A DNA stretch of 64,000 bases from Ktedonobacter racemifer DSM 44963 (GTDB lineage Bacteria; Chloroflexota; Ktedonobacteria; Ktedonobacterales; Ktedonobacteraceae): positions 1,054,001-1,118,000 of the forward strand of contig NZ_ADVG01000003.1 in assembly GCF_000178855.1 (NCBI RefSeq), written 5' to 3'. The notes under the pieces are model-generated. The model worked only from the letters and a program-made list of their open reading frames with translations. It was not told the DNA's origin and made no database searches. The first letter of the stretch is position 1. Every line of letters begins with the position of its first letter. The position numbers were made by a program, and so were the translations under genes. Positions 1 to 7,258 of the stretch are shown here, in pieces.

Positions 1-162
1 CGCTATCCCGGCGGAGACCACTCCATCTTCGTGGGCGAGGTACTAGCGACCAGGACTTATCCTCAACATCAGCCCTTACTCTATTTCCGTAGTCAGTATG
101 AGCGCCTGCACAGCAAAACGGTCAACCTGACAACCGACACGCTATCCACTACGCGCACCTGA
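1..162 (+). CDS. Flavin reductase domain protein, C-terminal end (5' truncated by window)
   Basis: Open from the first base to TGA at 160-162, giving 53 residues. The segment reads GGDHSIFVGEVLAT, then PLLYFRSQYERL, which is the typical C-terminus of the FMN reductase (HpaC/DIM6-NTAB) fold, where the GDH motif lies near the flavin and NAD(P)H site. Such enzymes supply reduced FMN to two-component monooxygenases. It precedes an SsuBCA-like importer and an NtaA/DszA-type monooxygenase on the same strand, so it is probably the reductase partner (inference). The N-terminal two thirds lie outside the window. Confidence 0.72.
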   Translation, partial: RYPGGDHSIFVGEVLATRTYPQHQPLLYFRSQYERLHSKTVNLTTDTLSTTRT

Positions 163-237
163 CACCACATCACTTACTAAGGCAACCACCGCCGACGCGA
201 AAAGTCAAATCGGAAAGCAAGGGAAGGAGAAACAACA

Positions 238-1047
238 ATGGCACAACAGGATGTAGAGCCAATAGTTCAGGCAGCTCACGTCTCCCTGGGATATTCCAGG
301 AAGCGTAAACAGGAGGTGACGATTGTCGAGGACACAAGCTTCTCTATCCAGCGTGGGGAAAAATTTGTGCTTATCGGGCCATCGGGCTGCGGCAAAACGA
401 CGCTTCTCAAGGCGATAGGCGGCTTTCTCCCTCCTTACCAGGGAGAACTGCTGGTCAAAGGGAGGCCAGTTCAGGGTCCAGGTCCAGATCGAGCCTTCGT
501 CTTTCAGGACTTTGAGCAATTGTTCGCCTGGCGCACCGTCCTGGGCAATATCGTGTACGCGCTCCAGGTCACGAAGCGCTTATCTCGCCAGGAGGCTACC
601 GACAAGGCCCGCTTCTACCTGGAGTTGGTTGATGTGGCAGCAGCGGCGGATAAGTATCCCCATATGCTCTCAGGGGGGATGAAACAACGTGCCGCCCTGG
701 CTAGAGCACTGGCTCTTGAGCCAGATATCCTGCTGATGGACGAACCCTTTGGTGCCCTGGACGCGATCACACGCAATCAGCTCCAACTCGAACTTAACGA
801 GATCTGGCGGCGCACTAATGTCACGATTGTGCTGGTGACGCACTCGATTCAGGAGGCCATTTTTCTCGGACATCGGGTCATGGTTATGTCTTCTTCACCG
901 GCTCGTATCCGCGAAATCGTCGATACAAGCACGGCAGAGGACCTCAGCAGCGCCGCGTTCACTGATCTCTCACAGCACCTGCAATCCTTGCTCGTTCGCC
1001 AGGCACCACTACTTGAACCTGTCGCGCAGTTGAGCGCGGTTGAATAA
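238..1047 (+). CDS. ABC importer ATP-binding protein, sulfonate/nitrate/taurine type
   Basis: Cytoplasmic ATPase (269 aa) of an SsuB/TauB-like importer. Walker A GPSGCGKT at 47-54, Q-loop near 90, signature LSGGM at 144-148, Walker B ILLMDEP at 164-170 and H-loop His202 are all intact. A good ribosome site (AAGGAG) lies about ten bases before the ATG. It is followed 15 bp downstream by the permease gene and then by the binding protein and a flavin-dependent monooxygenase, so the likely cargo is an organosulfur compound such as an alkanesulfonate. Substrate is inference from neighbours; the family itself also serves nitrate, taurine and pyrimidine precursors. Confidence 0.9.
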   Translation: MAQQDVEPIVQAAHVSLGYSRKRKQEVTIVEDTSFSIQRGEKFVLIGPSGCGKTTLLKAIGGFLPPYQGELLVKGRPVQGPGPDRAFVFQDFEQLFAWRTVLGNIVYALQVTKRLSRQEATDKARFYLELVDVAAAADKYPHMLSGGMKQRAALARALALEPDILLMDEPFGALDAITRNQLQLELNEIWRRTNVTIVLVTHSIQEAIFLGHRVMVMSSSPARIREIVDTSTAEDLSSAAFTDLSQHLQSLLVRQAPLLEPVAQLSAVE

Positions 1048-1062
1048 AGAAAGGAGTTTCAC

Positions 1063-1878
1063 GTGCGTCTCAGTATCTCTCAACCAGCCACGAGCAGGAC
1101 AACTACGCTACCCGGCTGGCTGCGCTACACGGCTATTGCTATCGGCCTGCTTGTGATCTGGCAGCTCTATATCTCGTTAAGTGGTGTCAATCCACTCCTG
1201 GTGGCATCGCCGCTCTCGAGCATGCAGGCGCTCATTACCGACACAAGCAATGGTCAGCTTCCAGGGGCGGTGCTTGTCTCGCTGCAAAACCTGGCCATTG
1301 GCATTGGCATTGGCATCACTATTGGCCTGATCCTGGCCTCGCTCTCCATCTTTTTCCCGTTCGGCCGCGATCTACTGACTGTGCTCACTGCTGTCTTCAG
1401 CCCCTTACCGGGAATCGCGATCCTACCACTGACCATGATCTGGTTCGGCTTGAGTTCGTCCTCGATTATCTTCGTGGTGGTCTTTAGCTCGATCTGGCCG
1501 ATCTCCGCCAATACCGATACCGGCTTCCGTACTATAAGCAACACGACACGCATGGTTGCGCTCAACCTGGGTCTGAGCCGTACCCAGACCGTGCGCGACG
1601 TCTTTCTGCCAGCCGCACTTCCATATATCCTATCGGGCTTACGCCTGGCCTGGGCCTTTGGCTGGCGCACGGTGGTCGGGGCCGAAATTGTCTTCGGCGT
1701 CTCCGGCTCCAGCGGCGGCCTGGGCTGGTATATCAACAATGCGCGCTACTTTCTCAATCCGCCCGCCATCTTCGCAGGCCTGGTCGTCATCTCGCTCCTG
1801 GGTATTCTGCTCGATACCTTCTTCAGTTGGATAGAACAATGGACCATTGTCAAATGGGGAATGAAGCAGACACGTTAG
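1063..1878 (+). CDS. ABC importer permease, SsuC/TauC type
   Basis: Integral membrane subunit (271 aa) of the importer. It starts at GTG, with AAAGGAG at 1050-1056 just upstream. The protein is strongly hydrophobic with about six membrane helices. The segment VRDVFLPAALPYILSGLRLAWAFG (around 170-193) is the BPD_transp_1 cytoplasmic EAA-like loop that docks on the ATPase. It is translationally close to the ATPase gene (15 bp gap) and is separated from the binding-protein gene by a long hairpin. Confidence 0.9.
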   Translation: MRLSISQPATSRTTTLPGWLRYTAIAIGLLVIWQLYISLSGVNPLLVASPLSSMQALITDTSNGQLPGAVLVSLQNLAIGIGIGITIGLILASLSIFFPFGRDLLTVLTAVFSPLPGIAILPLTMIWFGLSSSSIIFVVVFSSIWPISANTDTGFRTISNTTRMVALNLGLSRTQTVRDVFLPAALPYILSGLRLAWAFGWRTVVGAEIVFGVSGSSGGLGWYINNARYFLNPPAIFAGLVVISLLGILLDTFFSWIEQWTIVKWGMKQTR

Positions 1879-1885
1879 GAAATTT

Positions 1886-1948
1886 TTGTTGTTGGTGTGG
1901 AGGGTGATGGCAACCGCAGGCTGCCATCACCCTCCACACCAACAACAA
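1886..1948 (+). other. Long perfect intra-operon hairpin (27-bp stem)
   Basis: Arms 1886-1912 and 1922-1948 are exact reverse complements with a 9-base loop. It sits 7 bp after the permease stop and 42 bp before the binding-protein start. There is no U-tract after the right arm. It may protect the upstream mRNA, partially terminate, or be processed by RNase III so that the binding protein is made in excess. Confidence 0.85.
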
Positions 1949-1990
1949 GACAGGTGTTAAAAACATTTAAACCATAGGAGATATATTACT

Positions 1991-2986
1991 GTGCAAAAAC
2001 GTTATTGGTCGTTTTTATTGCTGCTCGCTATGCTTGCCTCATTATTTGTGAGCGCCTGCGGTAGCGCGGCGGATGCCAGCGCGACGCCGGGCGTCCCCGC
2101 GTCCTTCACCTTTGTCTACCAGCCGGGGTTGGGCGCCTCTATCTTCGTCACCTTAAAGCTCCAGAAAACCCTGGAGAAGCAGTATCCACATACCAATATT
2201 CAATGGAAGATCGTGAATAGCGGGGCTGCGGTACGTGAGGCTATCCTCTCTAATCAGGGGCAGCTAGGTTCCCTGGGCCTGCCTCCTTTCCTGGTGGGAT
2301 GGGATAGAGGCATGGATTGGCGAGTGTTGCTGGCCAGCAGTCGCGGCGATAGCTGGCTGGTAGCCTTAAATCCCAAGTTCAAGAGCTTAAAAGATTTTGG
2401 CCCTAACGACAAAATTGGCGTGGTCGCGCTCGACTCCCAGCAGGCCATCGTCCTGCGCAAAGCGGCCCAGCAGCAACTGGGCGATGCTCACGCCCTGGAC
2501 AAAAACATGGTCTCGATTGGCTCGGCGGATGGCGAGCAAGCCCTGCTGAGCGGGCAGTTGGCCGCGCACCTCTCCGGCTCGCCTTTTCAGGAGCGCGAGG
2601 TCGCGGCAGGTGGGCATGTGCTCCTACATACCAAAGATGTCTTTGGGCCAGTGGGGGCAGGCCTGATCGTCCTCCCTCAAAGCTTCTACAACCAGTATCC
2701 CACCTTCAGTAAGCAGGTGTACCAGGATCTCGCCGAAGCCTCGACGTATGTTGCCGGTCATCCCGAGCAGGTCGCGCAATACCTGGCCCAGGACAAAGCC
2801 AGCGGTGGCGGCGGCACAGTTGAGCAATTCCAGAAGCTGATCAAGACAACCAACCTTGTCTACGAGAAAACTCCTACTGGCCTGCTCGCCTACGCCCAAT
2901 TTATGCACTCGATTGGCCTGATTTCCAAGACCCCCAACTCCGTCAACGACCTGGAACTACCCACCGTCTCGGGTACTGGAAACTAA
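1991..2986 (+). CDS. Substrate-binding lipoprotein of the SsuA/NMT1 type
   Basis: Extracytoplasmic solute receptor (331 aa) for the importer encoded just upstream. It starts at GTG with AGGAG about ten bases before. The N-terminus is basic, then hydrophobic, then a lipobox FVSAC with Cys23 as the lipidated residue. The mature part begins FTFVYQPGLGASIFVTLKLQK, and the segment EAILSNQGQLGSLGLPPFLVG resembles the ligand loops of NMT1/SsuA-like proteins. The long hairpin in front of it is likely to adjust its level relative to the membrane subunits. Confidence 0.85.
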   Translation: MQKRYWSFLLLLAMLASLFVSACGSAADASATPGVPASFTFVYQPGLGASIFVTLKLQKTLEKQYPHTNIQWKIVNSGAAVREAILSNQGQLGSLGLPPFLVGWDRGMDWRVLLASSRGDSWLVALNPKFKSLKDFGPNDKIGVVALDSQQAIVLRKAAQQQLGDAHALDKNMVSIGSADGEQALLSGQLAAHLSGSPFQEREVAAGGHVLLHTKDVFGPVGAGLIVLPQSFYNQYPTFSKQVYQDLAEASTYVAGHPEQVAQYLAQDKASGGGGTVEQFQKLIKTTNLVYEKTPTGLLAYAQFMHSIGLISKTPNSVNDLELPTVSGTGN

Positions 2987-3025
2987 CGTATGAATAGATA
3001 AGACACTTTGATAAGGAGATATACA

Positions 3026-4378
3026 ATGAGCACACGCAAAGGACAGATCAAGCTGGGCGCTTTCTTAATGAATACTGGTCACCATGTCGCCGCCTGGCGC
3101 CATCCTGACGCCTGGTCAAACAATGGCCTGACCTTCACTCACTACCGCCAACTGGCCCAGACAGCCGAGCGTGCCAAGTTTGACATGGTATTTCTGGCCG
3201 ATGGGGTTGCTGTGCGTCGCGATAGTGATCGAGAGGCGCTAAGCCGCTCTGGCCAGATCGTCCACTTTGAGCCTCTGACTCTGCTCTCAGCCCTGGCGGC
3301 CGTTACTGAGCATATTGGCCTGGTCGCCACGGCCTCCACGACCTATAACGAACCCTATCATATCGCACGCAAGTTCGCCTCTCTGGACTATCTCAGCAAT
3401 GGACGCGCCGGGTGGAATGTGGTTACTTCGGCCTCTGAGGCCGAGGCACATAACTTTAATCGCGAGAAGCACATGGAGCACGCCCTACGCTATGAGCGCG
3501 CCCGCGAGTTCCTGCAAGTAGTTACTGGGCTCTGGGATGGCTGGGAGGACGACGCCTTCATCCGCGACAAGGAATCCGGCCTGTATTTCGAGCCTGAGAA
3601 GCTGCATGTACTCAACCATAAAGGGAAGCATTTCTCGGTGCGCGGTCCGCTCAACGTGGCCCGCCCCCCACAGGGCTACCCCGTGATTGTGCAGGCAGGC
3701 GCGTCCGATGATGGACAGGACTTCGCGGCCTCGACCGCCGAGGTTGTCTTCACAGCCCAACAAACGCTCGCGGAGGCGCAAGCCTTCTACAAAGGCCTGA
3801 AAGGGCGACTCGCCACCTATGGACGCTCACCCGAAGACCTCAAAATCATGCCCGGCGTCTTCCCCGTCATTGGCAAGACCGAGGCCGAGGCGAAGGAAAA
3901 GTACGATCAGTTGCAAAACCTGATCCATCCACGCGTGGGTCTGGCGCTGCTCTCCGGCAACCTGGGTGGCTTTGACCTCTCGGCCTATCCCCTCGATGGT
4001 CCCCTGCCCGACCTGCCCGAGACGAATCTTAATAAAAGCCGCCAGAAGCTGGTCACAGACCTGGCGCGGAGAGAGAACCTGACCATCCGTCAGCTCTACC
4101 AGGCCATTGCCGGTGCACGTGGTCACCGCACCATCTGGGGTACACCGGAGCAGATCGCCAATCAACTGGAGGAATGGTATACCCTGGACGCAGCCGATGG
4201 CTTCAACATTATGCCGCCCTACCTACCCTCTGGACTGGATGACTTTGTGGATCTGGTGCTCCCCATCCTCCGGCAGCGAGGTCTCTTCCGCAGCGAGTAC
4301 GAGGGCCAGACCCTACGCGAAAATCTCGGGCTCCCTCGCCCCGCCAACCAGTTTAGCTCAATCACAGCCTCGGCATAA
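3026..4378 (+). CDS. FMN-dependent monooxygenase, NtaA/SnaA/DszA family
   Basis: Flavin monooxygenase (450 aa) that uses reduced FMN from a separate reductase to oxidise a small substrate, in this family often cleaving C-S or C-N bonds. The start is the ATG at 3026 (AAGGAG seven bases before); an upstream in-frame TTG has no such site. Recognisable family segments are LGAFLMNTGHHVAAWRHP at the N-terminus, FLADGVA, STTYNEPYHIARKFASLDYLS, GRAGWNVVTS and the C-terminal DGFNIMPPYLPSGLDDF. With the importer and the reductase fragment it makes a coherent organosulfur-use operon. Exact substrate unknown. Confidence 0.9.
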   Translation: MSTRKGQIKLGAFLMNTGHHVAAWRHPDAWSNNGLTFTHYRQLAQTAERAKFDMVFLADGVAVRRDSDREALSRSGQIVHFEPLTLLSALAAVTEHIGLVATASTTYNEPYHIARKFASLDYLSNGRAGWNVVTSASEAEAHNFNREKHMEHALRYERAREFLQVVTGLWDGWEDDAFIRDKESGLYFEPEKLHVLNHKGKHFSVRGPLNVARPPQGYPVIVQAGASDDGQDFAASTAEVVFTAQQTLAEAQAFYKGLKGRLATYGRSPEDLKIMPGVFPVIGKTEAEAKEKYDQLQNLIHPRVGLALLSGNLGGFDLSAYPLDGPLPDLPETNLNKSRQKLVTDLARRENLTIRQLYQAIAGARGHRTIWGTPEQIANQLEEWYTLDAADGFNIMPPYLPSGLDDFVDLVLPILRQRGLFRSEYEGQTLRENLGLPRPANQFSSITASA

Positions 4379-4390
4379 AGGATAAGCATA

Positions 4391-4435
4391 TGTGGTGCCG
4401 GGTGGGCAGGCTCCGCCTGCCCACCCGGCACCACA
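4391..4435 (+). terminator. Perfect 20-bp hairpin after the sulfur operon
   Basis: Arms 4391-4410 and 4416-4435 with loop CTCCG. GC-rich, no U-tract. Its apex (GGGTGGGCAGG/CCTGCCCACCC) is nearly the same as that of the hairpin at 5730-5807. Confidence 0.8.
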
Positions 4436-4548
4436 CCTCTTACTAAGCCAAGCGCCGCAGGCGCAAAGGGAATAGTAACCAACTTCTTGCTTTCTCCGTG
4501 ATCAGGGTAAGAGTACCTGTACATTGTGATATCACAAGGAGTACTGCC

Positions 4549-5712
4549 ATGCCTGGCTCATTTCGCATCGCTACAATCGCGGGCATTGATATCCATATCA
4601 ACCTTAGCTGGATTATTATCCTCTTGCTCCTGACCGTCTCGCTCGCGACCGGGCTGTTTCCTCGATCTTTTCCGGGCTTTACGAGTAGTACTTATTTTCT
4701 GCTCGGCCTGGTCTCGGCTTTGCTCCTCTTTGTCTCCGTGCTCCTGCACGAGCTGGCGCATTCGTTTGTGGCACGAGCGCGTGGCCTGCCTGTAAAAAAT
4801 ATTACGCTCTTCATCTTTGGCGGCGTCTCCAACATCGAGCGCGAGCCACGGAGCGCGGGGGCCGATTTCCAGGTCGCAATCGTTGGCCCTCTGGCCAGCC
4901 TGCTCATAAGTGGGATCTGTTACGCGCTCTGGGCCCTCTTGACCAGGGGCGCGGATAACCCAATCGCGGCCATCCTGCTCTACCTGGCAGCGGCCAACTT
5001 GCTGCTCGGCCTCTTTAATCTGATTCCCGGCTACCCATTGGATGGTGGGCGCATCCTGCGCGCCATTGTCTGGAAGTTTACGGGAAATATCAATCGCGCC
5101 ACGAATATCGCCGCCGCTATCGGGCAGGTAGTCGCCATCAGCTTTATCATCTGGGGTATCTTCCTCTTCTTCAGCGGAAACAGCTTTGGCGGTATCTGGA
5201 TCGCCTTTATCGGCTGGTTCATGCTTGGCGCCTCCCAGGCCGCACGCACCCAGAGCACCTTCGAGGATACCTTCCACAATATTACCGTTCAGGAGGTCAT
5301 GAGCCATAATGTGATCCTCATTCCCGCCAATATCTCGCTCCAGCGCCTCATCGATGAGTATATCCTCCCGCAGGGTCTGCGCTCGGCGTTGATAACGCAG
5401 GGCGAGCAGTTCGCTGGCCTGATCACGCTCAGCGATATTCGCCATATCCCACGCGAACAATGGGCCACTACCCCCGTTGGCTTCGTCATGAAGCCAGTCT
5501 CCCAGTTACACGTTGTCGCACCAGGACAAAACCTGCGCGATGTCATCACCCTGATCAATGATCGCGACATCAACCAGCTCCCCGTGGTCGAAAATGGCCG
5601 CCTGCTCGGTATCTTGAGCCGCGACGCCGTCCTTCGCGCGCTCGAAGTCCGCCGCCGCCTGGGCATCAAGCAAGAAACCGAACAAGACCAGCACCAGCCC
5701 ACGTCCTCTTAG
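4549..5712 (+). CDS. Site-2-type M50 membrane metalloprotease with two CBS domains
   Basis: Intramembrane zinc protease (387 aa) of the SpoIVFB-like/Rv2625c-like group that cuts membrane-bound substrates. The ATG at 4549 is preceded by CAAGGAG; upstream in-frame codons lack a ribosome site. HELAH at 67-71 gives two zinc ligands and the catalytic Glu68, and NLIPGYPLDGGRILRA (157-172) gives the third ligand Asp165. Several membrane helices surround these. The C-terminal third holds two CBS domains (about 245-300 and 310-372, e.g. DRDINQLPVVENGRLLGILS), which usually sense adenosyl ligands. Single-gene unit ended by a 38-bp hairpin. Confidence 0.92.
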   Translation: MPGSFRIATIAGIDIHINLSWIIILLLLTVSLATGLFPRSFPGFTSSTYFLLGLVSALLLFVSVLLHELAHSFVARARGLPVKNITLFIFGGVSNIEREPRSAGADFQVAIVGPLASLLISGICYALWALLTRGADNPIAAILLYLAAANLLLGLFNLIPGYPLDGGRILRAIVWKFTGNINRATNIAAAIGQVVAISFIIWGIFLFFSGNSFGGIWIAFIGWFMLGASQAARTQSTFEDTFHNITVQEVMSHNVILIPANISLQRLIDEYILPQGLRSALITQGEQFAGLITLSDIRHIPREQWATTPVGFVMKPVSQLHVVAPGQNLRDVITLINDRDINQLPVVENGRLLGILSRDAVLRALEVRRRLGIKQETEQDQHQPTSS

Positions 5713-5729
5713 GAATAAATATGCCAGTG

Positions 5730-5807
5730 AAATATAAGTAAGTAGAGTGATCAAAGCCGGGTGGGCAGGTGCCCACCCGGCTTTGATCACTCTACTTACT
5801 TATATTT
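5730..5807. terminator. Bidirectional 38-bp perfect hairpin between converging genes
   Basis: Arms 5730-5767 and 5770-5807 are exact complements with only two bases between them, an almost uninterrupted palindrome of 78 bp. It lies between the M50 protease gene and the AhpD-like gene, which converge, and ends one base before the latter's stop codon. Confidence 0.88.
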
Positions 5808-5808
5808 A

Positions 5809-6270
5809 CTACCGATTCTGCGCGGGCTGGTAGGTTCCTGGCTCGGAGCGGAAGCCAACTCCGAAGCGGTTCCAGCCGTTGATAGCGACGATAGCTAGCG
5901 TCAGGTTGGCCAGCTCTTCATCATTAAATTGGGCATGCACGCGCTCATAAAGCTCATCAGGGACATCATTGCTCGGCAGCAGTGTCAGGGCCTCGGTCCA
6001 CTCCAGGGCCGCCTGCTCACGCTCGCTATAGAACGGCGTCTCACGCCAGGCAGAAAGCAAATAGAGACGCTGCTCGCTCTCCCCCGCCGCGCGCGCATCC
6101 TTCGTGTGCATATCCATACAATAGGCGCATCCATTGATCTGCGAGGCACGAAACTTGACCAGTTCCAGAAGGGAGTGCTCTATGCCACAATTGCGCACAT
6201 AATGCTCAAGCTGATACATCGCTTTCACAACCCCGGGCGCGGCCTTAGCATATTCGATTCGCTGAGTCAT
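5809..6270 (-). CDS. AhpD/carboxymuconolactone decarboxylase-like peroxidase
   Basis: Protein of 153 aa with the CMD/AhpD core: an active-site CxxC with downstream His (GCAYCMDMH: Cys48, Cys51, His55). In AhpD-like proteins these thiols reduce peroxides or shuttle electrons; some relatives are only structurally similar. The ATG at 6270 has AAGGAG six bases upstream and is preferred over an upstream in-frame start. The upstream region shares a 12-mer and a 10-mer with the Rrf2 gene promoter at 19.0 kb, which suggests redox or nitrosative control (inference). Confidence 0.88.
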   Translation of the reverse strand: MTQRIEYAKAAPGVVKAMYQLEHYVRNCGIEHSLLELVKFRASQINGCAYCMDMHTKDARAAGESEQRLYLLSAWRETPFYSEREQAALEWTEALTLLPSNDVPDELYERVHAQFNDEELANLTLAIVAINGWNRFGVGFRSEPGTYQPAQNR

Positions 6271-6316
6271 ATGATTCTCCTTCAAATTCACGTTACTATT
6301 CATCATGGATATTTCT

Positions 6317-6370
6317 TATCCTGGATAGTTTATATCTTATATATACCATACTTAGACACAATTTGTCCAG
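6317..6370 (-). promoter_or_regulatory. Shared elements upstream of the AhpD-like gene (possible Rrf2 operator)
   Basis: On the minus strand CTGGACAAATTG (6370-6359) and ATCCAGGATA (6326-6317) lie 89 and 47 bases before the ATG, flanking a very AT-rich stretch. Both words recur exactly upstream of the Rrf2 regulator gene (18986-18997 and 18999-19008). Confidence 0.55.
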
Positions 6371-6420
6371 GAAAAAAAGAGCTTTCTGGCAAAGTTTTGT
6401 CAGAAAGCTCTTTTTTTCCT
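6369..6420 (-). terminator. Intrinsic terminator, 20-bp stem with T-run
   Basis: Arms 6369-6388 and 6401-6420 are perfect complements with a 12-base loop and carry A7/T7 runs, so it works as a terminator on either strand. It ends the repeat-protein transcript (minus) and insulates the AhpD-like promoter, whose 12-mer it touches. Confidence 0.85.
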
Positions 6421-6436
6421 GCGTCTCAATTTACCT

Positions 6437-6463
6437 GTAGGATCCATGCAAGCATGGGCTTAC
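6437..6463. repeat. Imperfect copy of the GGGTCCATGC palindrome family
   Basis: GTAGGATCCATGC, AA, GCATGGGCTTAC: an imperfect inverted repeat related to the better copies at 44897-44946, 59854-59951 and 61964-62028. It lies between a terminator and the stop codon of the repeat protein. Confidence 0.55.
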
Positions 6464-6498
6464 TTGCGACGCTGTTTCGCCAGGGCTATCTACCCAAA

Positions 6499-7056
6499 TT
6501 ACTGATTCTGGGTATCCGTGCCGCTAGTCGCGTCCTGCTGTTGGTCAGCGTTGGTTGCATTCTGCTGCTGATCGGTGTTCGTCGCACCCTGCTGCTGATC
6601 AGTGTTCGTCGCGCCCTGCTGCTGATCGGTGCTGGTTGTGTCCTGCTGCTGGTCACTAGTGGTCGCGCCCTGCTGCTGGTCACTAGTGGTCGCACCCTGC
6701 TGCTGGTCACTAGTGGTCGCGCCCTGCTGCTGGTCACTAGTGGTCGCGCCCTGCTGCTGGTCACTAGTGGTCGCGCCCTGCTGCTGGTCACTAGTGGTCG
6801 CGCCCTGCTGCTGGTCACTAGTGGTCGCGCCTTGCTGCTGGTCACTAGTGGTCGCGCCTTGCTGCTGATCGGCGTTTTGCGGGTCAGTGCTGATCGCATA
6901 CTGCTGCGGATCAACGGTGTTCGCATCGCCAGTAGCAAATCCACCTCCCATTTTGACGGCATAACGATTCTCATGCGCAGAGGCATGAGAAATATGGGAA
7001 AAGGCTAGAACGCCTGCGAACATGCAAAGGGCCACAAATAAGATGACTCTCTTCAT
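6499..7056 (-). CDS. Secreted low-complexity protein of thirteen 9-residue DQQQ repeats
   Basis: 185 aa. The N-terminus is a signal peptide (MKRVILFVALCMFAGVLAFS then HISHASAHE, probable cleavage after ASA). After about 35 residues of ordinary sequence come thirteen tandem units of the form xxDQQQGAT, eight of them beginning TSDQQQ, and a short tail. No known fold is recognisable; it is probably disordered, polar and surface-exposed. The ATG has GAGAGGAAACC upstream. Codon-level identity of the central units points to recent tandem duplication. Both strands are open across the array, but only the minus strand has a start, ribosome site and signal peptide. Confidence 0.75.
   Translation of the reverse strand: MKRVILFVALCMFAGVLAFSHISHASAHENRYAVKMGGGFATGDANTVDPQQYAISTDPQNADQQQGATTSDQQQGATTSDQQQGATTSDQQQGATTSDQQQGATTSDQQQGATTSDQQQGATTSDQQQGATTSDQQQDTTSTDQQQGATNTDQQQGATNTDQQQNATNADQQQDATSGTDTQNQ
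6651..6866 (-). repeat. 27-bp coding minisatellite, eight near-identical units
   Basis: Eight copies of a 27-bp unit (each contains GGTCACTAGTGGTCGC on the plus strand) encode TSDQQQGAT on the minus strand. Differences are single-base only (for example one GCACCC and the last GCGCCTT forms). Flanking units are more diverged. Confidence 0.92.
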
Positions 7057-7258
7057 ATCGGTTTCCTCTCTATAAAATGATTAAATCAACCATCTACCTA
7101 TAGAATAATAAAAAGTGCAAATCACCTGAGATGCATGTATCACTTTTCTATTTCACCCTGATCACGCGCTTCGAGATGCGCATTGCCTATCCACTAAAAT
7201 AGAAGAGAGAGGATATTCCATACACAATACATGTGGCTTAAGAAAGAGAAGCTTTGCA

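Noticed and set aside
6651..6866. Regular 27-bp repeats as a CRISPR array
   Set aside because: Units are contiguous without spacers and stay in coding frame; no cas genes nearby.
5929..7008. Long plus-strand frame rich in LLVTSGRA repeats opposite the DQQQ protein
   Set aside because: It is the antisense reading of the minisatellite, with no signal, ribosome site or natural sequence outside the repeats; the minus-strand frame has a signal peptide and start.
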